Assembly (NCBI GenBank): GCA_964465375.1
Contig: CAYXIJ010000047.1
Coordinates: 1 to 6,094 of the forward strand
From: CAJWKT01 sp964465375
GTDB lineage: Bacteria > Pseudomonadota > Gammaproteobacteria > Steroidobacterales > Rariloculaceae
Direction: 5' to 3'
Length of the DNA stretch: 6,094 nt
Part shown: piece after piece, positions 1-5,313 of the stretch
Layout: each line of letters begins with the position of its first letter
How positions within the stretch are numbered: the first letter of the stretch is position 1
Position numbers and translations under genes: made by a program
The notes under the pieces: generated by a model
Seen by the model: only the letters and a program-made list of their open reading frames with translations
The model's database searches: none
What the model was told of the DNA's origin: nothing

Positions 1-250
1 CTTGCGGCGCCAGCAAAATTCCCCATCGATATTCGGGCATTTTTACGTAACCAAATCTGGCCCAACCCTCTGAGTCGACTCCAATCGCAGTGCGGAGGTA
101 GACATCGAACCCCTGAAATCCGTTTGGCCCCATGTCATTCCACCAATCCAAATACTTTGGATACCACTGCTCCATCGCACGCTGAAGTCGCGCATCAGAG
201 GAAAGATCAACGTTGTTTGGAATCAGTGTGGTGTAATCAACCTGGCTCAT
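1..250 (-). CDS. boxB: Benzoyl-CoA 2,3-epoxidase subunit BoxB, N-terminal part (runs off left edge)
   Basis: BoxB is the di-iron oxygenase component that, with the reductase BoxA, converts benzoyl-CoA to its 2,3-epoxide in the aerobic CoA-dependent benzoate pathway in the cytoplasm. Only the first 83 codons are present, read from ATG at 250 down to the edge with no stop. The visible peptide begins MSQVDYTTLIPNNVDL and continues through LQRAMEQWYPKYLDWW, MGPNGFQGFDVYLRT and GYVKMPEYRWGI, which match the remembered conserved N-terminus of BoxB. The iron-binding residues lie further along and cannot be checked. A strong AGGAGG ribosome site (265-260) sits 9 nt before the ATG, inside the 3' end of boxC. 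Only 3 nt separate the boxC stop from this start, so the two are surely one operon and probably translationally coupled. Family assignment is confident; completeness is unknown. Confidence 0.93.
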   Translation of the reverse strand, partial: MSQVDYTTLIPNNVDLSSDARLQRAMEQWYPKYLDWWNDMGPNGFQGFDVYLRTAIGVDSEGWARFGYVKMPEYRWGILLAPQ

Positions 251-253
251 TTT

Positions 254-1900
254 CTATATCCTCCTACGATCATAATTCGCCCGCTTGCCGGTACCATAAA
301 GCTTCAAAGCCCCATCTTCACCCACAGCGTTCGGGCGCTGAAATATCCAGTTTTGCCAGGCACTGAGCCGACCAAAAATCTTACTTTCTAGGGTCTCCGG
401 GCCGGGAAAACGTAAATTTGCCTCCATGCCAGTCAATGCATCAGGCGAAAAGCTTGCGCGTTCCTCTAGTAACAGACGAACCTCATCCTCCCAGTCGATA
501 CTGTCGGGTGCGAAAGTTATAAGCCCGGCATCAAGGGCATCATCAGCTCCCAACGGTTCCCCGATCTGGCTGCGAAGCCTCTCCAGAGTTTCCGGTTCAC
601 CGAGAAAACGCGTTTCCAGACGAGATAAGCCATTTGGCATTTTGAGCAGCCCGAAATTAATCCTGGAAAGACCGATCTTAGGCGCGGGTCTCTGATCACC
701 CTCTAGCTGACCATCCAGCATGTAACTTCTATCAACCGCAAAAAGCAGGTCTGACAGAAAACCAGTAAAGCAACTCCCCTGCTCTACAAGGGCAAACGTA
801 GTTCTTGATGTTACGTCAACACGCTTAAAGACGCGCTGAGCAAATAGTAGTATCTCTCTGACAAACCAATCTTGTTGATGTTCGTATAGCAGCTGATCAT
901 CATGCTCAACCTTAGCCGCATCCCCCTCGCTTGTAATGATCAGGGTACCGAGCTCAGGCTCATTAAACCTAAGGCTTAGCAAGGCATCATCTAAAGCCCG
1001 AAGCACAGCCAACGGCCAAAAATTTACTCCTTGAGCTTTAATATCTTCCAGATCTTTGGTCTCTCTCGAGGGCCCCTGAATCTTTAGCGTAGCGCTTCGT
1101 CCAGCTCGATCCAGGCTCACCTCCAAATAGGGATAACTCATCGCTGTCTCGCCAATCACTCTCTCAAGCGGCGCAAGCTCAACCCCTGCTCCGTCACTTG
1201 GCCTATCTGAGAGTTTTGCCAGCTCTTTGGCCTTCTCGTCAACGCGGCTAACAAATCGAGATCGCGGGATAATCTCGTCGACTAACCTCCAATCCACTGC
1301 TCGCTGTCCTTTAATGCCTTCCTCGACTGTACAAAAGACATCCGCTAAATCACGACGCACATGGCGCTTATCCACAACCCGAGTTAACCCGCCTGTACCA
1401 GGCAAGACAGCAAGCAGAGGTACTTCGGGCAACGAAACTGCCGCATTCCCATCGTCGATCAACATGATGTAATCGGTAGCGAGAGCAAGTTCATAGCCAC
1501 CGCCTGCTGCTGTTCCATTTAATGCTGCTACATAAATCTGCCCCGAATGCTCGCTGGAATCTTCAATAGAATTACGAGTCTCGTTGGTGAACTTACAAAA
1601 ATTGACCTTGTGAGCATGGGTAGCACCACCAAGCATACGAATGTTTGCGCCGGCACAGAACATACCCTGTTTCGCAGAGGTCATTACCACCACCTTAACT
1701 TCAGGATGCTCGAAACGCAGACGCTGGACCACATCATAGAGCTCAATATCGACCCCTATGTCATACGAATTTAACTTTAATTCATATCCCTCGAAGGCCG
1801 CGCCGCCCTCGCTTACATCCATTCTCAGGTAAGCCACAGGGCCTTCCAGGGTGAGTTCCCAATGAAGATAACGGTCTGGATGTGTTTGAAAGTCCAACAA
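254..1900 (-). CDS. boxC: 2,3-epoxybenzoyl-CoA dihydrolase (benzoyl-CoA-dihydrodiol lyase) BoxC
   Basis: BoxC hydrolytically opens the ring of 2,3-epoxybenzoyl-CoA, giving 3,4-dehydroadipyl-CoA semialdehyde and formate. The 548-residue length is typical of the family and includes a crotonase-fold N-terminal half. Visible signatures are YELKLNSYDIGVDIELYD (39-56), FCAGANIRML (81-90, oxyanion-hole region), KVNFCKFTNETRN (98-110), GTAAGGGYELAL (129-140), SLPEVPLL (156-163), and a C-terminus with LTGMEANLRFPGPET and AWQNWIFQRPNAVGE. From memory, the Burkholderia BoxC structure implicated Cys111, Glu146 and Glu168. The same spacing here places them at Cys102, Glu137 and Glu159, all retained. No ATG is available: the frame is closed by a stop at 1921-1919, and tandem TTG codons at 1900-1898 and 1897-1895 follow AAGGAG (1912-1907) by 6 and 9 nt, so a TTG start is nearly certain. 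It is first in the operon, followed at once by boxB. Confidence 0.96.
   Translation of the reverse strand: MLDFQTHPDRYLHWELTLEGPVAYLRMDVSEGGAAFEGYELKLNSYDIGVDIELYDVVQRLRFEHPEVKVVVMTSAKQGMFCAGANIRMLGGATHAHKVNFCKFTNETRNSIEDSSEHSGQIYVAALNGTAAGGGYELALATDYIMLIDDGNAAVSLPEVPLLAVLPGTGGLTRVVDKRHVRRDLADVFCTVEEGIKGQRAVDWRLVDEIIPRSRFVSRVDEKAKELAKLSDRPSDGAGVELAPLERVIGETAMSYPYLEVSLDRAGRSATLKIQGPSRETKDLEDIKAQGVNFWPLAVLRALDDALLSLRFNEPELGTLIITSEGDAAKVEHDDQLLYEHQQDWFVREILLFAQRVFKRVDVTSRTTFALVEQGSCFTGFLSDLLFAVDRSYMLDGQLEGDQRPAPKIGLSRINFGLLKMPNGLSRLETRFLGEPETLERLRSQIGEPLGADDALDAGLITFAPDSIDWEDEVRLLLEERASFSPDALTGMEANLRFPGPETLESKIFGRLSAWQNWIFQRPNAVGEDGALKLYGTGKRANYDRRRI
260..265 (-). promoter_or_regulatory. boxB ribosome binding site inside the boxC 3' end
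   Basis: On the minus strand AGGAGG stands 9 nt before the boxB ATG (250) and within the last codons of boxC. This placement, with a 3-nt gap between stop and start, suggests ribosomes finishing boxC restart on boxB, keeping the two pathway enzymes in proportion. Confidence 0.8.
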
Positions 1901-1906
1901 TACAGG

Positions 1907-1912
1907 CTCCTT
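1907..1912 (-). promoter_or_regulatory. boxC ribosome binding site deciding a TTG start
   Basis: Read on the minus strand, AAGGAG lies 6 nt before the first TTG and 9 nt before the second TTG of boxC. The reading frame has no ATG or GTG between the upstream stop (1921-1919) and these TTG codons, so this site fixes the start to one of the two. It also lies beside the TTGACA element (1911-1916) of the opposing promoter. Confidence 0.75.
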
Positions 1913-1939
1913 GACAGTTTATTCCTTAATATGCATAAT
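1911..1939 (+). promoter_or_regulatory. Putative promoter of the boxR-like regulator and downstream ferredoxin
   Basis: A perfect -35 hexamer TTGACA (1911-1916) is followed after 17 bp by CATAAT (1934-1939, five of six matches to the -10 consensus). The start point would be near 1946, giving an mRNA leader of roughly 95 nt. Operator 1 covers the -10. A second possible -10, TATAAT (2020-2025), lies closer to the gene but has no convincing -35. No clear Shine-Dalgarno sequence precedes the ATG at 2042. Confidence 0.55.
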
Positions 1940-1941
1940 AA
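1926..1941. promoter_or_regulatory. Candidate BoxR/BzdR operator 1 (TGCA-core palindrome)
   Basis: TTAATATGCATAATAA is palindromic except for one mismatched pair and is centred on TATGCATA (1930-1937). TGCA is the core reported, as I recall, for operators of the BzdR/BoxR regulator family. It overlaps the putative -10 CATAAT (1934-1939) of the rightward promoter, a position suited to repression of the regulator's own gene. Binding is inferred, and the wider TGCA-N6-GGNTA form I recall for BzdR is not seen. Confidence 0.5.
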
Positions 1942-1969
1942 TTCATATTTTTATAGAATAATAATAAAA

Positions 1970-1977
1970 GATGCATC
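1970..1977. promoter_or_regulatory. Candidate BoxR/BzdR operator 2 (TGCA-core palindrome)
   Basis: GATGCATC is a perfect 8-bp palindrome with the same ATGCAT core as the site at 1931-1936, exactly 40 bp away, close to four helical turns. It sits just downstream of the putative boxC -10 (1983-1978, minus strand), about where boxC transcription would begin, as expected of a repressor site for the box operon. Function is inferred from position and core sequence only. Confidence 0.45.
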
Positions 1978-2006
1978 ATAGTATCTATCTCAAGGGCTAT
2001 GAGCAA
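1978..2006 (-). promoter_or_regulatory. Putative boxCB promoter
   Basis: On the minus strand TTGCTC (2006-2001) and TACTAT (1983-1978) are separated by 17 bp and match the -35 and -10 consensus in three and four positions. The predicted start near 1971 falls on operator 2. The leader to the TTG start would be about 70 nt and very AT-rich. The match is weak, so an activator or a different start is possible. Confidence 0.35.
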
Positions 2007-2041
2007 GCCTAAAACACAGTATAATTCATCTTCATAGCACC

Positions 2042-2932
2042 ATGACCAACAGTCAAACAACCCAAACTGACGACTCCGGCATTCTGCTTAGGCTCGTAGG
2101 AGATAAGGTCCGTGACACGCGGGCCCGTCGGGGAATGACCCGCAAATCGTTAGCCACCGGCTCGGAGGTATCGGAACGATATCTTGCGGAGCTAGAGCAA
2201 GGCCGGGGCAATATCTCGATTGCACTCCTCGGGCGTGTTGCCAAGGCCTTAGAAACCGAATTAAGTGACTTGCTGGAGCAACAGGACAACCAAAACGCCG
2301 AGCAAAAATTGATTTCTGAGCTGGCAAGAGAGCTGACTCCGGAAGATCAAAAAATAGCCCTGCAGATACTTTATGACCGATTCTCAATATCCGACTCATG
2401 TAAGCGAAGAGTTGCATTAATCGGTCTACGCGGTGCAGGCAAAACAACACTAGGACGGTTACTAGCCAAACATTACGATATCCCCTTCGTCGGACTGGTT
2501 GGAGTCGTGGAGGATTTAGCTGGAATAAGTGTCTCTGAAATTTTTTCCCTATCCGGTGAAGCTGGTTATCGACGCCTGGAAGAACAAGCCCTTCTCGAAA
2601 CTGTAAAACTCTATAGCAGTTGTGTTATTGAAGCAGGCGGCAGTATTGTCAGCGAACCCAGATTACTCAATGCCCTACTGACAACCTGCTTTGTGGTCTG
2701 GCTCAAAACCGAACCAGAGCAGTATATGGAGCGAGTCGTAGCTCAAGGCGATCTACGCCCCATGCTGGATCATCCGGATGCCATGTCCAACTTAAAGAGA
2801 CTCCTCACTGACCGGGAACCCTTCTACGCAAAAGCACATGCCGCCATAGACACCTCTGACAGAACGGTCGATGACTGCCTAGAGGAACTCCTAAAGTCTG
2901 TGCCCTCCGAGCTGAATACAGTTGTGAAATAA
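2042..2932 (+). CDS. boxR: BoxR/BzdR-family transcriptional regulator (XRE HTH plus shikimate-kinase-like domain)
   Basis: This 296-residue protein has the two-part architecture of the BzdR/BoxR regulators of benzoate degradation: an XRE-type helix-turn-helix (about 19-78, containing SEVSERYLAELEQGRGNISI), a linker (about 80-120), and a shikimate-kinase-like domain (122-290). In family members the latter binds benzoyl-CoA as inducer. The Walker A motif GLRGAGKT (128-135) is intact, as are GEAGYRRLE (172-180), AGGS (198-201), RPML (239-242) and REPFY near 258. The segment FVGLVGVVEDLAG (149-161), however, has Gly151 and Val153 where shikimate kinases carry the DxD acids, so shikimate kinase activity is very unlikely. 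The ATG at 2042 is the only standard start, since the frame closes at 2000-2002. It is divergent from boxC with a 141-bp shared control region, and 17 bp ahead of the ferredoxin gene. Role as benzoyl-CoA-responsive regulator of boxCB is inferred from family and position. Confidence 0.9.
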   Translation: MTNSQTTQTDDSGILLRLVGDKVRDTRARRGMTRKSLATGSEVSERYLAELEQGRGNISIALLGRVAKALETELSDLLEQQDNQNAEQKLISELARELTPEDQKIALQILYDRFSISDSCKRRVALIGLRGAGKTTLGRLLAKHYDIPFVGLVGVVEDLAGISVSEIFSLSGEAGYRRLEEQALLETVKLYSSCVIEAGGSIVSEPRLLNALLTTCFVVWLKTEPEQYMERVVAQGDLRPMLDHPDAMSNLKRLLTDREPFYAKAHAAIDTSDRTVDDCLEELLKSVPSELNTVVK

Positions 2933-2949
2933 AAGCTGCACAAGAAGAC

Positions 2950-3270
2950 ATGATCAAAATCACATACATAGAATTCGATGGTACGTCTCATGCCGTCGAG
3001 GCCCCTACCAATACGACGCTTATGGAGGCCGCGATTAATAACGATGTTCCGGGAATTGTCGCTGAATGCGGGGGTACCTGTGCTTGCGCTACGTGTCACG
3101 TCTACGTAGCACCGGAATGGACTTCAAAAACCGGTCAGCCGACGCCGCAGGAAGATGGGATGCTCGAATGCGTGATGGATCGAAAAAATAACAGTCGGCT
3201 AAGTTGTCAGATTGAACTTACCGATGACATGGATGGGATGATAGTTCAATTACCGGAGTCGCAACTATAA
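2950..3270 (+). CDS. [2Fe-2S] ferredoxin, adrenodoxin/putidaredoxin type
   Basis: This small soluble electron carrier of 106 residues has a single beta-grasp [2Fe-2S] domain. Cluster ligands are Cys40, Cys46, Cys49 and Cys86 (CX5CX2CX36C), in the motif ECGGTCACATCHVYV, closely matching the spacing in putidaredoxin, adrenodoxin and bacterial P450-partner ferredoxins. Cys44 and Cys74 are extra, non-ligand cysteines. The acidic stretch before the C-terminus and residues such as the aspartate at 69 fit the usual redox-partner surface. It starts at ATG 2950, 17 bp after boxR, with only a weak purine stretch (AAGAAG) ahead, so it is probably in the same transcript. Its partner is not in the window: a cytochrome P450 or another monooxygenase with a ferredoxin reductase is the usual case. 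It is not BoxA, which carries 4Fe-4S and flavin domains. A role in the isc iron-sulfur pathway is less likely, because no isc genes are near. Confidence 0.93.
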   Translation: MIKITYIEFDGTSHAVEAPTNTTLMEAAINNDVPGIVAECGGTCACATCHVYVAPEWTSKTGQPTPQEDGMLECVMDRKNNSRLSCQIELTDDMDGMIVQLPESQL

Positions 3271-3293
3271 ACGTTTACTGATCTCTTGCCCGA

Positions 3294-3319
3294 AGTTATT
3301 GCAACTAAATATTTTTTTT
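3294..3319 (+). terminator. Weak candidate terminator after the [2Fe-2S] ferredoxin
   Basis: AGTT (3294-3297) and AACT (3303-3306) can form a 4-bp hairpin with a 5-nt loop, followed a few bases later by eight consecutive T (3312-3319). The stem is short and AT-rich, and the T-run lies within the last codons of the convergent ligase gene (lysines and asparagine), so it may be coincidental. The location, between two convergent genes only 34 bp apart, is where a terminator would be needed. Confidence 0.25.
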
Positions 3320-4861
3320 CATTCCGTCCCAATAAGGCCTACGCAATAGGACTTTTTTTATCTTACCTACTGGTGTCCGAGGAAGACTCTCAACGAACTT
3401 GATTTGACGCGGTCTCTTATGCCGAGGAATCTTAGTAGCACAAAAAGAAATTAGTTCATCTTCTGAAATAGATGTTCCGGACGCTAAAACAATATGTGCG
3501 GCAGGAACCTCTCCCCACTTTTCGTCGGGCACACCAAAAACGGCACACTCCTCAACAAACTCATGCTGATAGAGTACGTTTTCAATCTCCGCCGGGTAGA
3601 TATTTTCTCCACCAGACACAAGCATATCCTTAGAGCGATCCATGAGCGTCAAAAAACCGTCTTTGTCCAAAAAACCCATATCGCCTGTCCAAAGCCACCC
3701 GTCACCTTTAGGAAAGGCTTCTTCCGTTTGCTTTGGGTCATTGTAGTAACACTCGAAAAGGGGATCCCCACGCGTCACAATTTCACCTATTTCTCCAACG
3801 GACAAAGGAAGCCCGTCGCTACCAACCACCTTAATCTCTATATTAAATGCAGGCTTTCCAACACTATCCAGTTTATCCTCCGGGTGATGCGGGGACCGGA
3901 TCGTGATTGGGCAAATCTCTGACTGACCATAGTTTTCAGTAAACTCCACATCTGGAAATACAGCATGCACGCGCTCTAAAAGAGCTCTGCTCATGGGGGA
4001 TCCCGCGTAACCAATTTTTTGAAGAGAGGCCAACTTTTCAGAAGAAAAATCAGCATGTGAAACTAAATCACTGAGTTGACTGGGCACGAAAAATGCAGCT
4101 GTCACTCTCTCGCTCTCCACCATAGCTATAAACCGATTGACATCCCAACCCGGCAGCATGACCGCTGTCGCCCCCAGCATGATCGCTGGTGCAAACCAAA
4201 CATATAATCCGGCCGAATGAAACATAGGTGTCGTAACCGCTACAATATCGTTCTTATCTAACCCAAAGTCTGTGAGTGCAGCGCATGCTGTCGCGTAGCG
4301 CGCCTTGTGTGTCACTAAGACGGCTTTAGGGAACCCAGTAGTCCCACCGGTGAAGGTAATCCCCAAGGGCATCGACTCTTCCAGTTTTACCAAAGGAGCC
4401 TCAGCTGACTGTCCATCAACTAAGTCTGCGAAAGATATGGCTCCTGCAAGGCAGGTATCCATCCCAGCCGAAGTGCCCAGCTCTATTAAATGCTTTGTGC
4501 CACCAATACGCTTTATTGCGGGTTCCACCAAAGAGGCGGTACGTGGTTCAAATAAAATAACTTCAGCCTCTATTTGTTCCAGCATATAGACCAGATTGTC
4601 GACAGTAATTTTTGTGGAAATATGGGCCAGTGCATACCCACAACGCGCCACACCAAAGTATGCGATTGCATATTCCAATCGGTTGCTTGAAAGAATGCTG
4701 ATTTTGGGATTCTCGGTAAGCGGCAAACTTAATAAAGCGCGAGCTAAACGGTTCGCATGAGCATCAAGCTCCCCATAGGACATTCGTCGGTCACCATCAA
4801 CAATCGCAACATGCTCGGGAGACTGTTGCGCTGAATCCCTAAGAAATTCTCCGGTCAACAT
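3305..4861 (-). CDS. Acyl-CoA ligase (AMP-forming synthetase), substrate uncertain
   Basis: This ANL-superfamily enzyme activates a carboxylic acid with ATP to an acyl-AMP and then forms the CoA thioester. From ATG 4861 it has 518 residues, the usual family length. All core motifs are intact: P-loop TFTGGTTGFPK (169-179), NYGQSE (310-315), WTGD (391-394), DRSKDML leading into VSGGENIYPAEIE (408-427), and PVGKIKK with catalytic Lys500. The P-loop GGTTGFPKAV resembles fatty-acyl or cyclic-acid CoA ligases rather than the SSGSTGxPKG of classical benzoate-CoA ligases, so benzoate is possible but unproven. The frame also extends to a TTG at 4918 (537 residues) with GAGG 10 nt upstream. I prefer 4861 because MLTGEFLRDSA is the typical family beginning and the preceding bases are AT-rich like a promoter. 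It is convergent with the [2Fe-2S] ferredoxin and divergent from fdxA. A supply of CoA esters to the box pathway is a contextual inference. Confidence 0.88.
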   Translation of the reverse strand: MLTGEFLRDSAQQSPEHVAIVDGDRRMSYGELDAHANRLARALLSLPLTENPKISILSSNRLEYAIAYFGVARCGYALAHISTKITVDNLVYMLEQIEAEVILFEPRTASLVEPAIKRIGGTKHLIELGTSAGMDTCLAGAISFADLVDGQSAEAPLVKLEESMPLGITFTGGTTGFPKAVLVTHKARYATACAALTDFGLDKNDIVAVTTPMFHSAGLYVWFAPAIMLGATAVMLPGWDVNRFIAMVESERVTAAFFVPSQLSDLVSHADFSSEKLASLQKIGYAGSPMSRALLERVHAVFPDVEFTENYGQSEICPITIRSPHHPEDKLDSVGKPAFNIEIKVVGSDGLPLSVGEIGEIVTRGDPLFECYYNDPKQTEEAFPKGDGWLWTGDMGFLDKDGFLTLMDRSKDMLVSGGENIYPAEIENVLYQHEFVEECAVFGVPDEKWGEVPAAHIVLASGTSISEDELISFCATKIPRHKRPRQIKFVESLPRTPVGKIKKVLLRRPYWDGMKKNI

Positions 4862-4876
4862 ATTGTTACTACTTAA

Positions 4877-4886
4877 TTTATATAAA
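4877..4886. promoter_or_regulatory. AT palindrome, possible -10 region of the ligase gene
   Basis: TTTATATAAA is a perfect 10-bp palindrome upstream of the preferred ligase ATG. On the minus strand it supplies TATAAA, with TAGTGA 16 bp further upstream as a poor -35. If used, transcription would begin only a few bases before ATG 4861, which would exclude the TTG start at 4918. Low certainty. Confidence 0.25.
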
Positions 4887-4917
4887 AATTTTGGTTTCTC
4901 ACTAGGACAGTCTACCA

Positions 4918-4952
4918 AACGGCTTACGCCTCACCTACAATGGCGAGCCGTT
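4918..4952. repeat. Imperfect inverted repeat (hairpin) upstream of fdxA
   Basis: AACGGCT (4918-4924) and CGCC (4927-4930) pair with GGCG (4942-4945) and AGCCGTT (4946-4952). This gives an 11-bp stem with a 2-nt bulge (TA, 4925-4926) and an 11-nt loop, and CC/GG could add two pairs beyond a bulged A. It lies 12 nt before the GGGG ribosome site of fdxA and covers the alternative TTG start of the ligase. There is no T-run on either side, so it is not a standard terminator. It may be a leader RNA structure or a protein-binding palindrome, and TACAAT (4936-4941), a possible -10, is in the loop. Confidence 0.6.
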
Positions 4953-4974
4953 GGAAGGCTAATCGGGGAAAAAT

Positions 4975-5301
4975 ATGACTTTTGTGGTTACAGAGAGCTG
5001 CATCAAATGCAAACTCACAGATTGTGTTGAGGTCTGCCCTGTAGACTGTTTCCATGAAGGGCCAAATATGCTAGTCATCGACCCAGAAGAATGCATTGAT
5101 TGCACACTTTGCGAACCGGAATGTCCTGTCGAAGCAATATATTCGGAGGATGAATTGCCCGAGGGACAAGAAAAATTTGTTGAACTCAACGCAGAGCTTG
5201 CCAGTAACTGGCCAGTGCTTACAGAAGCTAAAGAGCCCCCCGATGATGCGGATGATTGGAGGGATGTGGAAGAGAAACTCCAGTACTTGGAGCGAGGCTG
5301 A
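4975..5301 (+). CDS. fdxA: Seven-iron ferredoxin, FdxA type ([3Fe-4S][4Fe-4S])
   Basis: This low-potential cytoplasmic electron carrier of 108 residues closely resembles Azotobacter ferredoxin I and Pseudomonas FdxA. By analogy, Cys9, Cys17 and Cys50 bind the [3Fe-4S] cluster and Cys21, Cys40, Cys43 and Cys46 bind the [4Fe-4S] cluster. Cys12 and Cys25 match the two free cysteines of the family. Signatures are CIKCKLTDCVEVCPVDCF (9-26) and ECIDCTLCEPECPVEAIY (39-56), followed by the conserved C-terminal extension LNAELASNWP and DWRDVEEKLQYLER. The ATG at 4975 follows GGGG (4965-4968) by 6 nt. It is probably monocistronic: the next gene is convergent and 12 bp away, with no terminator visible in the gap. 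In many proteobacteria fdxA is a housekeeping gene not tied to one pathway, so a link to the box enzymes is only possible. Confidence 0.96.
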   Translation: MTFVVTESCIKCKLTDCVEVCPVDCFHEGPNMLVIDPEECIDCTLCEPECPVEAIYSEDELPEGQEKFVELNAELASNWPVLTEAKEPPDDADDWRDVEEKLQYLERG

Positions 5302-5313
5302 TACTGCTCTACA

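Noticed and set aside
1921..1980. AT-rich run with repeated ATA/ATT units as a CRISPR or satellite repeat
   Set aside because: There are no regular repeat-spacer units. The repetition is short AT-rich sequence typical of a promoter region, apart from the paired ATGCAT sites already reported.
2042..2932. Annotation as shikimate kinase (aroK/aroL)
   Set aside because: The N-terminal HTH, loss of the substrate-binding acids, and divergent position beside boxC point to a BoxR/BzdR regulator that reuses the fold.
3494..3922. 142-codon plus-strand open frame inside the ligase gene
   Set aside because: It is a shadow frame opposite an intact ANL enzyme whose motifs are complete, with no recognisable domain of its own.
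4918..4952. Hairpin read as a rho-independent terminator
   Set aside because: No run of T follows the stem on either strand, and it lies between divergent genes, where a terminator is not expected.
4975..5301. Ferredoxin as part of BoxA
   Set aside because: BoxA is a larger protein with ferredoxin and flavin/NADPH reductase domains. This one is complete at 108 residues with the full FdxA C-terminal extension.
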